DNA of 64,000 bases, taken from assembly GCA_965226565.1 (NCBI GenBank), contig CBDDDI010000004.1:496001-560000 (forward strand). The letters run 5' to 3'. Every line of letters begins with the position of its first letter. The first letter of the stretch is position 1. This stretch comes from SZUA-444 sp965226565. Its GTDB lineage: Bacteria; Bacillota; Clostridia; Oscillospirales; Ruminococcaceae. The position numbers and the translations under genes were made by a program. This document shows positions 48,909 to 57,855 of this stretch, piece by piece. The notes beneath the pieces are model-generated. The model was not told where the DNA came from, searched no databases, and saw only the letters and a list, made by a program, of their open reading frames with translations.

Positions 48909-49844
48909 TTATTCAGAAAACAAGGAATTTAATGCTTTATCAAGTGTTGCATTATTTTCAACATTAATAGAAGTGACACCTTTTAAAGTCTTTTTAACTA
49001 GACCAGTTAAAACTTTATTAGGTCCACATTCAACAAACTCAGTAAAACCATCATTATGAAGATTATTTAATTCAGAAGTGAATTTTACAGGTGAAATAAT
49101 ATGGTTTCCTAAATAAGAAGGCATATCACTATAATCAGCAACTAAATTACCTGTTAGATTTGAATAAAAATCAACAGTTGGTTCATTGAAAGTAATGTCA
49201 AGATTTTGTATTTTTTCTAAAAATTCATCACGAGCAGGTTGCATTAATTTAGAATGAAATGCAGATGAGACATTTAATTTAATAGCTTTTGTTTTCATTT
49301 CTTTAAATTTTGCAATTGCAGTATCAACTGCTTCACATTCTCCAGCGATTACAGTTTGTGCATTTGAGTTATAATTAACAGGAATAACATATCCATCAAT
49401 TTCTGAACAAACATTTTCAATTTCTTCTGCTGATTTTCCTATTATTGCACACATAGCACCATTAGCATTTTCACTAGCTTTTTGCATAGCTTCACTTCTT
49501 GCTTTAATAAGTTTAAAGGCATCTTCTATAGTTAATATATTAGCAGCAACCATAGCAGCGTATTCACCAAGAGAATGTCCAGCAACAGCAGTATAAATTA
49601 TTCCACTTTCTTTAACAGCATGCAATGAACACAAGCTTGTTGCTAAAATAGCAGGTTGAGAATATATAGTTTTTGCTAAAGTTTGATCATCTGAATTAAA
49701 GCAAATTTCTTTTAGATCAAAACCTAAAACAGAGTTTGCTATTTCAAAAATTTCTTTACAAGCTGGATATTTTTCATAAAAATCTTTTGCCATTCCGACA
49801 TATTGAGAACCTTGTCCTGAAAATAAAAGAGCAGTTTTTGACAT
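48909..49844 (-). CDS. fabD: Malonyl-CoA:ACP transacylase FabD
   Basis: 311 residues. GQGSQYVGM near the N-terminus, the catalytic Ser in AGHSLGEYAAM and the His in SSAFHSKLMQPA identify FabD, which loads malonyl units on ACP. ATG at 49844 (minus) has AAAGGAAACA upstream; upstream in-frame codons overlap the promoter and are rejected. In most Clostridia fabD lies inside the fab operon between fabK and fabG; here it is alone and divergent, with ddh between it and the operon. Confidence 0.96.
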   Translation of the reverse strand: MSKTALLFSGQGSQYVGMAKDFYEKYPACKEIFEIANSVLGFDLKEICFNSDDQTLAKTIYSQPAILATSLCSLHAVKESGIIYTAVAGHSLGEYAAMVAANILTIEDAFKLIKARSEAMQKASENANGAMCAIIGKSAEEIENVCSEIDGYVIPVNYNSNAQTVIAGECEAVDTAIAKFKEMKTKAIKLNVSSAFHSKLMQPARDEFLEKIQNLDITFNEPTVDFYSNLTGNLVADYSDMPSYLGNHIISPVKFTSELNNLHNDGFTEFVECGPNKVLTGLVKKTLKGVTSINVENNATLDKALNSLFSE

Positions 49845-49878
49845 ATTGTTTCCTTTCAAAATACGGATATACCGTGTT

Positions 49879-49906
49879 AATATAATCATTGACAGGATAT
49901 TGTCAA
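49879..49906 (-). promoter_or_regulatory. fabD promoter overlapping a perfect dyad
   Basis: On the minus strand TTGACA (49901-49906), 16-bp spacer, TATATT (49879-49884). The -35 lies in the dyad CATTGACA (49887-49894) / TGTCAATG (49901-49908). A smaller dyad ACGG...CCGT (49863-49875) sits near the start of transcription. A repressor or activator site is likely. Confidence 0.65.
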
Positions 49907-49917
49907 TGTGATATAAT
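49889..49917 (+). promoter_or_regulatory. Plus-strand promoter overlapping the fabD promoter
   Basis: TTGACA (49889-49894), 17-bp spacer, TATAAT (49912-49917): full sigma-A consensus reading toward ddh. It shares the dyad with the fabD promoter, so the two probably exclude each other or are controlled by one protein. Confidence 0.7.
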
Positions 49918-50187
49918 CTCAATAAAATAAAATCAATAAATTAGTTTATTTTATTGTGAAATTTTATTATTTGTACAAAATTACAAAAATTTTAATAGAT
50001 AATTATAATATATCACAATAATTTAAATATTACAACTATTTAAATATTAATTTTTAAGAACATAAATAGTGTTGTTTATGATATTAAAGATAAAGTTTAT
50101 AAAATATCTATTAGAGACGTAGTAATGTTAATGATATATTAGAAAAAATGTTTTTCTTTTATTATAAATTAAGTAGGAGGTTATAGT

Positions 50188-51168
50188 ATGCAAAAAACTA
50201 GAATTGGTATTTATGGATATGGTAACATAGGCCGTGGTGTAGAAAATGCTATAAAGCAAAATGAGGATATGGAACTAGTAGCTGTTTTTACAAGACGTGA
50301 TCCTAGTCAAATAAAAATAAACACTGAAAATGCTAAGGTTATGCATGTTGACAATGCAAAAGATATGGTTAAAGATATTGATGTTATGATTCTTTGTGGA
50401 GGATCAGCTACTGATTTGCCTGTTCAAGGACCTAAATTAGCAGAATTATTTAACACTGTTGATAGTTTTGATAATCATTCAAAAATTAATGAGTATTTTG
50501 ATAATGTTGATAAACCAGCAAAAGATAATAAACATGTTTCAGTAATTTCAGTAGGTTGGGATCCTGGAATGTTTTCAATTAATCGTATTTATTCAGAATC
50601 TATTTTGCCAGTTGGAAACAACTATACATTCTGGGGCAAAGGCGTAAGCCAAGGACATTCTGATGCTATTCGTAGAGTTGCAGGAGTTCTTGATGCAAGA
50701 CAATATACAATTCCTATTGAAAAAGCAATGGATGCTGTAAGAAATGGCGAGAATCCTGAATTCACAACAAGAGAAAAACATTTAAGAGAGTGTTTTGTTG
50801 TTGCTGAAGATGGAGCTGACAAAGCAAAAATTGAAAAAGATATTAAAGAAATGCCAGCATATTTTGCTGATTATGATACAACTGTACATTTCATTAGTAT
50901 GGATGAATTGAAAAAAGACCATTCAGGAATTCCTCATGGTGGATTTGTTATTCGTTCTGGTGAGACTAAAAACGCTAAACATGTTATTGAGTATTCTTTA
51001 AAACTTGAGTCAAATCCAGAATTCACATCAAGCATTATGATTTCATATGCAAGAGCTGCTTATAGACTTGCTGAAAAAGGCGAATTTGGTGCTAAATCAG
51101 TTTTTGATATTCCACCAGCACTTTTATCAAGTAAATCTGGCACACAATTAAGAAAAGAACTTTTATAA
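50188..51168 (+). CDS. ddh: meso-Diaminopimelate dehydrogenase
   Basis: 326 residues. Rossmann motif GIYGYGNIGRGVENAI at the N-terminus; SVGWDPGMFSINRIYSESIL and WGKGVSQGHSDAIRRVAGVL are signatures of Ddh, which makes meso-DAP from tetrahydrodipicolinate in one NADPH- and ammonia-dependent step for lysine and peptidoglycan. C-terminus FDIPPALLSSKSGTQLRKEL is also typical. AGGAGG before the ATG. It lies alone between fabD and fabH and has its own terminator. Confidence 0.96.
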   Translation: MQKTRIGIYGYGNIGRGVENAIKQNEDMELVAVFTRRDPSQIKINTENAKVMHVDNAKDMVKDIDVMILCGGSATDLPVQGPKLAELFNTVDSFDNHSKINEYFDNVDKPAKDNKHVSVISVGWDPGMFSINRIYSESILPVGNNYTFWGKGVSQGHSDAIRRVAGVLDARQYTIPIEKAMDAVRNGENPEFTTREKHLRECFVVAEDGADKAKIEKDIKEMPAYFADYDTTVHFISMDELKKDHSGIPHGGFVIRSGETKNAKHVIEYSLKLESNPEFTSSIMISYARAAYRLAEKGEFGAKSVFDIPPALLSSKSGTQLRKELL

Positions 51169-51181
51169 AGTATAGAATTTT

Positions 51182-51225
51182 AAATCTGAATTTTTATCAA
51201 AATGATAGAAATTCAGATTTTTTTA
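51182..51225 (+). terminator. Terminator after ddh
   Basis: AAATCTGAATTT (51182-51193) pairs with AAATTCAGATTT (51209-51220), extended inward by five more pairs including one G-U, followed by T residues. Confidence 0.85.
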
Positions 51226-51387
51226 TTGCAATAAAAAATTATTTGTTTTAATTTATAAAATTAAGTCGTAAATTTTTTTACATGATAAATAATTGAATAT
51301 ATTTAAAAAAATTGGTAATTATAGATAAATCCTGAAAAAATTTGTTTTTAAAATTTATAATACGCGTAATATAAATGGTTTACTGAC

Positions 51388-51416
51388 TTGACAAAGCATT
51401 ATCAGTATATTACAAT
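51388..51416 (+). promoter_or_regulatory. Promoter of the fab operon
   Basis: TTGACA (51388-51393), 17-bp spacer, TACAAT (51411-51416). About 150 bases of leader follow before fabH. No FapR- or FabT-type regulator gene is in the window. Confidence 0.75.
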
Positions 51417-51564
51417 AAAAGTTACATTGTGTAATAATTTAAGGTGATAAAATGTAGTAACTATGTTTTTTGAATGATTTAGATTTATACAAAGATATAA
51501 GACTATTTAGTAATAGTTATAATATATTACAAATGTTGGATATAATGTAAACTGGAGGTTAACA

Positions 51565-52557
51565 ATGGGAATAAGCGTAATAGCCACAGGAAAGTATGTA
51601 TCAGATATGATTGCTACAAATGAGGATTTTGTAAAAATCGTTGATACTTCTGATGAATGGATTTATACACGAACTGGTATGAAGGAAAGACATGTTTCTC
51701 AAGGTGAGCCAACTTGGTATATGGCAACTAGAGCAGCACAAAATGCAATTGATAAAGCTGGAATTGATGTTTCCGAAATTGGTATGATTATAGTTTCTAC
51801 TATAACTCCTGATTACTTAACACCTTCTGTATCATGTATGGTTCAAAGAGAACTTGGAATAAAAACATGTATGGCTTTTGACGTTAATGCAGCTTGTACT
51901 GGTTCTGTTTATGCTATGGATATTGCAAGTAGATTTATTGCAACTGATGATAATCTTAAATATGTACTTATTGTAGGTTCTGAAAATTTAACTAAAATAG
52001 TTGATTATGAAGATAGATCAACATGTATTTTATTTGGTGATGGTGCTGGTGCATGTATTGTAGGCAGAAGTGATGGAATGTATGCTTCATTTAATGGTGC
52101 TGATGGAACTGGTGCTAGATTTATGGTTGCTAGAAATTATACTGATAACAGTCCTTTTGTTGAAGGTAAGAAAAAACATATTGAAGACAATCTTCCTGAA
52201 AGTAAGAGTCATTATTTACAGATGGATGGAACTGAGGTTTATAAATTTGCTGTAAAAGCAATGCCTAGAGCTGTTAAAAAAGCATGTGAGAAATGTGGAA
52301 TAACTCCAGATGATTTAGATATTATTATTCCTCATCAAGCGAATATTAGAATTATTGAGGCTGCTATGCAAAGACTTAAAATTCCTATGGAAAAAGCTTG
52401 TGTTAATATTGATAAGTATGGCAATACTTCAAGTGCAAGCGTTGCATTAGCTCTTGATGAGGCTTTCCAATTAGGTAGAATTAATAAAGGCGACAAAGTG
52501 TGTTTGGTTGGTTTTGGTGCTGGACTAACTTATGGTGCAGTAATTTTTGAGGCTTAA
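51565..52557 (+). CDS. fabH: 3-oxoacyl-ACP synthase III FabH
   Basis: 330 residues. Catalytic Cys in VNAACTGSVYAMD, His in IPHQANIRIIEA and Asn in YGNTSSASVALAL form the FabH triad. FabH condenses acetyl-CoA-type primers with malonyl-ACP to start fatty-acid synthesis. First gene of the operon; CTGGAGG upstream of the ATG. Confidence 0.97.
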   Translation: MGISVIATGKYVSDMIATNEDFVKIVDTSDEWIYTRTGMKERHVSQGEPTWYMATRAAQNAIDKAGIDVSEIGMIIVSTITPDYLTPSVSCMVQRELGIKTCMAFDVNAACTGSVYAMDIASRFIATDDNLKYVLIVGSENLTKIVDYEDRSTCILFGDGAGACIVGRSDGMYASFNGADGTGARFMVARNYTDNSPFVEGKKKHIEDNLPESKSHYLQMDGTEVYKFAVKAMPRAVKKACEKCGITPDDLDIIIPHQANIRIIEAAMQRLKIPMEKACVNIDKYGNTSSASVALALDEAFQLGRINKGDKVCLVGFGAGLTYGAVIFEA

Positions 52558-52569
52558 GGAGATATATTT

Positions 52570-53493
52570 ATGAATACAAGAATAACAAAACTTTTAGGAA
52601 TAGAAAATCCTATTATCCAAGGTGGTATGGCATGGGTTTCAGAAAGTACTTTAGCTGCTGCTGTTTCTAATGCAGGTGGTCTTGGTCTTATTGCTGGAGG
52701 TTCAGCTCCTATTGATTATTTAAGAGATCAAATTAGAAGATGTAAAAAGCTTACTGACAAGCCTTTTGGTGTTAATATTATGCTTATGAGTCCAAATGCA
52801 GAAGAATTAGCAAAGCTTGTTATAGAAGAAGAAGTTCCTGTTGTGTTTACTGGTGCAGGTAATCCTGGTAAATACATGGAAGCTTGGAAAGAGGCAGGAA
52901 TTAAAGTTATTCCAGTTATTCCAAGTGTTGCTCTTGCTAAAAGAATGGAAAGAGCTGGAGCTGATGCTGTTGTTGCTGAAGGAACTGAATCAGGCGGACA
53001 TATTGGTGAGAACACTACAATGTGTCTTGTGCCACAAGTTGTTGACGCTGTTGAAATTCCTGTTATTGCTGCTGGTGGAGTTGCTGATGGCAGAGGTATT
53101 GCTGCTAGCTTTATGCTTGGTGCAGAAGGTGTACAAATTGGTACTGCTTTCTTGGCTGCAGAAGAATGCCAGATTCATGAGAATTATAAAAATCTTGTAA
53201 TTGGTGCAAAAGATACTGATAGTATTGTTACAGGTAGATTTACAGGTCATCCTTGCAGAGGTGTTAAAACAAAGTTTGCGAAAAGTTTGCTTACTTTTGA
53301 ACGTGAAGGTGGAACACCAGATGAGTTTGAAGAAATTACTGTTGGTTCTTTAAGAAAAGCTGCTGTTGATGGAAATGTTTCAGAAGGAACATTCCTTTGT
53401 GGAGCTATTGCTGGTCTTGTTAATGAAATTGAACCAGCAAAAACAATTATGGACAGAATGATTGATGAAGCAGACAAATTGCTTAGTAAATAG
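52570..53493 (+). CDS. fabK: Enoyl-ACP reductase II FabK
   Basis: 307 residues. FMN-dependent TIM-barrel enzyme: NPIIQGGMAWVSESTLAAAV, GTESGGHIGE and PVIAAGGVADGRGIAASFML are FabK/NPD signatures. It carries out the last reduction of each cycle; no fabI is present here. Starts 12 bases after fabH. Confidence 0.95.
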   Translation: MNTRITKLLGIENPIIQGGMAWVSESTLAAAVSNAGGLGLIAGGSAPIDYLRDQIRRCKKLTDKPFGVNIMLMSPNAEELAKLVIEEEVPVVFTGAGNPGKYMEAWKEAGIKVIPVIPSVALAKRMERAGADAVVAEGTESGGHIGENTTMCLVPQVVDAVEIPVIAAGGVADGRGIAASFMLGAEGVQIGTAFLAAEECQIHENYKNLVIGAKDTDSIVTGRFTGHPCRGVKTKFAKSLLTFEREGGTPDEFEEITVGSLRKAAVDGNVSEGTFLCGAIAGLVNEIEPAKTIMDRMIDEADKLLSK

Positions 53494-53534
53494 ATAGAAA
53501 AAAATAAAACATAGCTATGTTATAGGAGGATTAT

Positions 53535-54278
53535 ATGGCAAAATCAGCATTAATAACAGGCGCTTCTCAAGGTATTGGAGCTTGTATAGCAAAACGTCTT
53601 GCAAAAGATGGTTTTAATATAGCGATAAATTGTTTTCCTAGCGAAAGTGATAAAGAAAAAGCAAATGTAGTTGCTAAGGAATGTAGAGATTTTGGAGTAG
53701 AAGTTGAAATTTTTGAAGCTGATGTTTCTAAGTATAGTGACTGTGAAACTATGGTTAAAGCTGCAAAAGAGAAATTTGGTAGCATTGATGTTCTTGTTAA
53801 TAATGCAGGTATCACAAAAGATGGATTGCTTGTTAGAATGAGCGAAGAACAATATGATGCTGTAATAAATGTCAACCAAAAAAGTATATTTAATATGACT
53901 AAACTTGTTGGTGCTGTTATGATGAAACAGCGTTCAGGTAAAGTTGTTAACATGTCTTCTGTTGCTGGTGTTTATGGAAATCCTGGACAATTTAATTATT
54001 CAGCATCAAAAGCAGCAGTTATTGGTATGACAAAATCTGCTGCAAAAGAGCTTGGTGCAAGAAATATTACTGTTAATGCGATAGCTCCAGGTTTTATAAA
54101 AACACCTATGACTGATGCATTAACTGATGATCAAAAGAAAGCAATTTTATCACAAGTTGCGTTAAGAAGATATGGTCAAGTTGAAGAAATTGCAGGAACA
54201 GTTTCTTTCCTTGTTTCTGATGACGCTAGTTATATAACAGGTCAAGTAGTTGAAATTAGTGGCGGATTGTCAATGTAG
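53535..54278 (+). CDS. fabG: 3-oxoacyl-ACP reductase FabG
   Basis: 247 residues. Short-chain dehydrogenase: TGASQGIGACIAK nucleotide site, NNAGITKDG, and catalytic Ser-Tyr-Lys in SSVAGVYGNPGQFNYSASKA. The ATG follows AGGAGG. The short dyad AACATAGCTATGTT (53508-53521) directly precedes the ribosome site. Confidence 0.96.
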   Translation: MAKSALITGASQGIGACIAKRLAKDGFNIAINCFPSESDKEKANVVAKECRDFGVEVEIFEADVSKYSDCETMVKAAKEKFGSIDVLVNNAGITKDGLLVRMSEEQYDAVINVNQKSIFNMTKLVGAVMMKQRSGKVVNMSSVAGVYGNPGQFNYSASKAAVIGMTKSAAKELGARNITVNAIAPGFIKTPMTDALTDDQKKAILSQVALRRYGQVEEIAGTVSFLVSDDASYITGQVVEISGGLSM

Positions 54279-54296
54279 TTTAAGGAGTATATATTA

Positions 54297-55529
54297 ATGA
54301 AAAGAGTAGTTATAACTGGAATGGGTACTATTAACCCACTTGGGAGAAGTACCGATGAATTTTGGAATAATATTATTAATAACAAACTAGGTTTTTCTTA
54401 TATTGATCAATTTGATTCAGAAAATTTTGATGTCAAAATTGTTGGAGCTGTAAAAGATTTTGATCCATCAGAATTTATAGATAAAAAAGAAGCTAAGAGA
54501 ATGGAGAGATTTTCTCAGTTTGCAGTTTGTTCTGCTAAACAAGCTGTTGAAGATGCTGGAACTGATTTTTCTGATCTAGATCCATACAGAGTTGGTGTTA
54601 TAATAGGATGTGGAATTGGAGGACTTGAATTTACTCAGAAAGAACATTCTAAATATTTGCAAAAAGGTCCAAACAGAATTTCTGTTTTTTATATTCCTGA
54701 AATGATCTCTAATATGTCAGCAGGTTTAATAGCAATGCAAAATGGATTTAAAGGAGATAATTTTGTAACAACAACAGCATGTGCATCATCAACTCATGCA
54801 ATTGGTGAAGCATTTAGAAAAATTAAAGATGGATATCTTGATGCTTGTGTTTGTGGCGGAACAGAAAGTTGTATAACAGAATTTGCACTTGGTGGATTTA
54901 ACAATATGAAAGCTTTATCAAAAGCTACTGAACTTGAAAAAGCTTCTATTCCATTTGATAAAGACAGACAAGGATTTGTTTTGTCAGAAGGTAGTGGAGT
55001 AATTATTTTGGAAGAACTTGAGCATGCTAAAGCTAGAGGAGCTAAAATATATGCTGAAATTGCCGGATATGGTGCAACAGGAGATGCATTCCACATTACT
55101 TCTCCAGATCCAGAAGGTAAGTCTGCAGCAAGAGCAATGACAGATGCTTATAAAGAAGCTGGACTTGATGCTAAGGATATTGATTATGTTAATGCACATG
55201 GTACTTCAACAGGTCTTAATGATAAATATGAGACAACAGCTATTAAAATTTCATTAGGTGAACATGCTGATGATGTTATGATAAACTCAACAAAATCAAT
55301 GACAGGACATCTTTTAGGTGCTGCTGGTGGAGTTGAAGCGATAGTAACTGCATTATCACTTAAAAATGGAGTTGTTCATAAAACAGTAGGATATGAGACT
55401 TTTGATCCAGATTGTGATCTTGATTATTGTGTTAAAGAAAACAAAAAAGCAGATATAAAAGTAGCGTTATCAAATTCTTTAGGATTTGGTGGTCATAATG
55501 CAGCTATTTGCTTGAAGAAATACGAATAG
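54297..55529 (+). CDS. fabF: 3-oxoacyl-ACP synthase II FabF
   Basis: 410 residues. Catalytic Cys in TTACASSTHAIGEAF, His in VNAHGTSTGLND and His in STKSMTGHLLGAAGG. It elongates acyl chains with malonyl-ACP. ATG with AAGGAG upstream. accB follows after 11 bases. Confidence 0.97.
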   Translation: MKRVVITGMGTINPLGRSTDEFWNNIINNKLGFSYIDQFDSENFDVKIVGAVKDFDPSEFIDKKEAKRMERFSQFAVCSAKQAVEDAGTDFSDLDPYRVGVIIGCGIGGLEFTQKEHSKYLQKGPNRISVFYIPEMISNMSAGLIAMQNGFKGDNFVTTTACASSTHAIGEAFRKIKDGYLDACVCGGTESCITEFALGGFNNMKALSKATELEKASIPFDKDRQGFVLSEGSGVIILEELEHAKARGAKIYAEIAGYGATGDAFHITSPDPEGKSAARAMTDAYKEAGLDAKDIDYVNAHGTSTGLNDKYETTAIKISLGEHADDVMINSTKSMTGHLLGAAGGVEAIVTALSLKNGVVHKTVGYETFDPDCDLDYCVKENKKADIKVALSNSLGFGGHNAAICLKKYE

Positions 55530-55540
55530 GGAGAAAGATT

Positions 55541-55987
55541 ATGACTAAAATAACTAACTCGATAGAAACTATAAATCAAATTTTTGATTTGATGACAGAA
55601 AAAGGAATTAAGTCTTTTAAACTAAATGATAATGATTTGGAGATTTCTATTGAAAGAGATTGTCCACAAGTTGAAGTGATGCAAAATATGCAGTTTACTC
55701 CAATGGCTTCAGCAAATCAAGTTATTCAAGATAAAAAGAAAGACGAAATAAAAGGCAATGTTGTTAATGCTCCAATAGTTGGAACAGTTTACACTGCGCC
55801 ATCTCCTGAGGATAAAGATTTTGTTAAAGTAGGACAAAGAGTTAAAAAAGGTGATGTAATTCTTATTATTGAATCAATGAAAGTTATGAATGAAGTTAAA
55901 TCTGAATTTGATGGCGTTGTTTCTGTAATAAACGTTAAAAATGGTGAGGCTATAGAATATGATCAACCTTTGATGGTTATTGAATAA
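55541..55987 (+). CDS. accB: Biotin carboxyl carrier protein of acetyl-CoA carboxylase AccB
   Basis: 148 residues. The C-terminal biotinyl domain has the biotin-accepting Lys in ESMKVMNEVKSEF (M-K-V-M replacing the usual M-K-M-M or M-K-L-M). A linker of about 40 residues joins it to an N-terminal helical part. ATG 55541 follows GGGAGAAAG; a longer frame overlaps fabF and lacks a ribosome site. Confidence 0.95.
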   Translation: MTKITNSIETINQIFDLMTEKGIKSFKLNDNDLEISIERDCPQVEVMQNMQFTPMASANQVIQDKKKDEIKGNVVNAPIVGTVYTAPSPEDKDFVKVGQRVKKGDVILIIESMKVMNEVKSEFDGVVSVINVKNGEAIEYDQPLMVIE

Positions 55988-56000
55988 TAAGGAGTATGTT

Positions 56001-56429
56001 ATGGCTTTAATGAATAAAGAACAAATTATGGAGGTTATTCCTCATAGAGATCCTTTTTTACTAATTGATGAAATTGTTGAAATGGAAGTTGGTAAAAGAG
56101 TTGTTGCTAAAAAATATATGAAGGAAGATGAATTTTGGTTTAAGGGACATTTTCCTGAATATCCTGTTGTTCCAGGAGTTTTGATGCTTGAAATGCTTGC
56201 GCAAGCTGGAGCTGTTGCTATGCTTTCTCTTCCAGAAAACAAAGGCAAAATAGGTTTATATGGCGGAGTTAAAGAAGCTAAATTTAGACAACAAGTTGTT
56301 CCTGGAGATACTTTAATGTTAGAAGTTGAGATTATTAAAGTTAAAGGTCCAGTAGGAGTAGGTAAAGCTATTGCTACTGTTAATGGTAAAAAAGCTGTTT
56401 CAGCAGAAATATCTTTTGCAATAAAATAA
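56001..56429 (+). CDS. fabZ: 3-hydroxyacyl-ACP dehydratase FabZ
   Basis: 142 residues. Hot-dog fold with IPHRDPFLLIDEI and the catalytic His/Glu region FKGHFPEYPVVPGVLMLEML. ATG 56001 is preceded by AAGGAG; the in-frame TTG at 55980 lies in accB and is rejected. Confidence 0.96.
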   Translation: MALMNKEQIMEVIPHRDPFLLIDEIVEMEVGKRVVAKKYMKEDEFWFKGHFPEYPVVPGVLMLEMLAQAGAVAMLSLPENKGKIGLYGGVKEAKFRQQVVPGDTLMLEVEIIKVKGPVGVGKAIATVNGKKAVSAEISFAIK

Positions 56430-56459
56430 TAAATATTGACTCCAATAAGGAGGGTATAA

Positions 56460-57827
56460 ATGGCGAATACAAATAACATAAAATTTTTTAAAAAGGTACT
56501 TATAGCAAATCGTGGCGAAATAGCTGTTAGAGCAATTAGAGCTTGTAGAGAACTTGGTATTAGAACTGTTGCAGTATTTTCTACTGCAGATAGGAGTGCT
56601 TTGCATGCACAAATAGCTGATGAAGCAATCTGTATAGGACCTGCTAATAGTGCACAAAGTTATCTTAATATAAAAGCAATTTTATCAGCATGTGAAGTTA
56701 CAGGAGCAGATGCTATTCATCCAGGTTTTGGATTTTTATCTGAAAATGCTGAATTTGCAAGAATGTGTGAAAAATGCGGAATAACTTTTATTGGTCCAAA
56801 ACCAGAGTCTATTGATATGCTTGGTGATAAAGCATGTGCAAAAGAAACTATGAAAAAAGCGAAAGTGCCTGTTGTTCCTGGATCAGATGGAGTTGCGAAA
56901 ACACTTGATGATGCTAAAAAGATTTCTCAGGAAATAGGATATCCTGTAATGGTAAAAGCTTCTGCTGGTGGCGGAGGTAGAGGTATTAGACTTGCTAATA
57001 ATGAGAATGAATTGGAAAATGCTATATCTTCTGCAAAACAAGAAGCGTTAGCTTGTTTTGGAAATGATGATATTTATATAGAAAAATTTATTGAATGTCC
57101 AAGACATATTGAGTTTCAAATTATTGCTGATAAACATGGCAATGTGGTTCATTTAGGTGAACGTGATTGTTCTATGCAAAGAAGAAATCAAAAAGTTCTT
57201 GAAGAAACTCCTAGTCCAGTGATGAATGAAAAACTAAGAGCTAAAATGGGAGCATCAGCAGTTGCAGCAGCAAAAGCAACTGGATATCAAAATGCTGGTA
57301 CAATTGAATTCCTTGTGGATAATAAAGAGAATTATTATTTTATGGAAATGAATACACGTATTCAAGTTGAACATCCAATAACTGAATCTGTAACAGGAAT
57401 TGATTTAGTTAAAGAACAAATTCTTATTGCTGCAGGAAATAAACTTTCATTTAAACAAGAAGATGTATGTATGTCAGGTCATTCAATTGAATGTAGAATA
57501 AATGCAGAAAATCCTTTGCAAAATTTTATGCCATCACCAGGTAAAATTATTGCACTTCATGTTCCTGGAGGAAAAGGAATAAGAGTAGATAGTGCAGTTT
57601 ATCAAGGATATACAATACCTCCAAATTATGATTCTATGATTGCAAAGCTTATTGTTCATGGTAAAAATAGAGAAGAAGCGATTATGAAAATGAAATGGGC
57701 TTTGGCTGAATTTATAGTAGATGGAGTAAACACAAATATTGATTTTCATGTTAATTTACTTAGAAATAAAAATTTTGAAACAGGAGAATACGATATAGGA
57801 TTCCTCGGTAGAACTAAAATTATTTAA
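56460..57827 (+). CDS. accC: Biotin carboxylase AccC
   Basis: 455 residues. ATP-grasp enzyme: LIANRGEIAVRAIRACRELG, the Gly-rich KASAGGGGRGIRLA loop, and the active site MEMNTRIQVEHPITE. It carboxylates biotin on AccB. AAGGAGGG upstream of the ATG. Confidence 0.97.
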   Translation: MANTNNIKFFKKVLIANRGEIAVRAIRACRELGIRTVAVFSTADRSALHAQIADEAICIGPANSAQSYLNIKAILSACEVTGADAIHPGFGFLSENAEFARMCEKCGITFIGPKPESIDMLGDKACAKETMKKAKVPVVPGSDGVAKTLDDAKKISQEIGYPVMVKASAGGGGRGIRLANNENELENAISSAKQEALACFGNDDIYIEKFIECPRHIEFQIIADKHGNVVHLGERDCSMQRRNQKVLEETPSPVMNEKLRAKMGASAVAAAKATGYQNAGTIEFLVDNKENYYFMEMNTRIQVEHPITESVTGIDLVKEQILIAAGNKLSFKQEDVCMSGHSIECRINAENPLQNFMPSPGKIIALHVPGGKGIRVDSAVYQGYTIPPNYDSMIAKLIVHGKNREEAIMKMKWALAEFIVDGVNTNIDFHVNLLRNKNFETGEYDIGFLGRTKII

Positions 57828-57855
57828 GATTTAATAGTCATAAGGAGTGATAAAA

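Larger units (their letters stand above)
49845..50187. other. Gene-free region between fabD and ddh
   Basis: Holds the divergent promoters and dyads described separately (49863-49917). The hairpin arms CAATAAAATAAA (49919-49930) and TTTATTTTATTG (49944-49955) lie just downstream of the plus-strand promoter. Two 12-nt direct repeats ATTTAAATATTA (50021-50032 and 50038-50049) lie ahead of ddh. No lysine riboswitch core was seen, and no small gene. Confidence 0.6.
51169..51564. other. Gene-free region between ddh and fabH
   Basis: 396 bases, very AT-rich. Contains the ddh terminator, the fabH promoter and three dyads (51354-51375, 51422-51434, 51510-51530) described in findings. An isolated TATAAT at 51518-51523 has no good -35. 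No convincing small gene. Confidence 0.6.

Noticed and set aside
49918..50187. Lysine riboswitch ahead of ddh
   Set aside because: No conserved lysine-aptamer core visible in this AT-rich leader.
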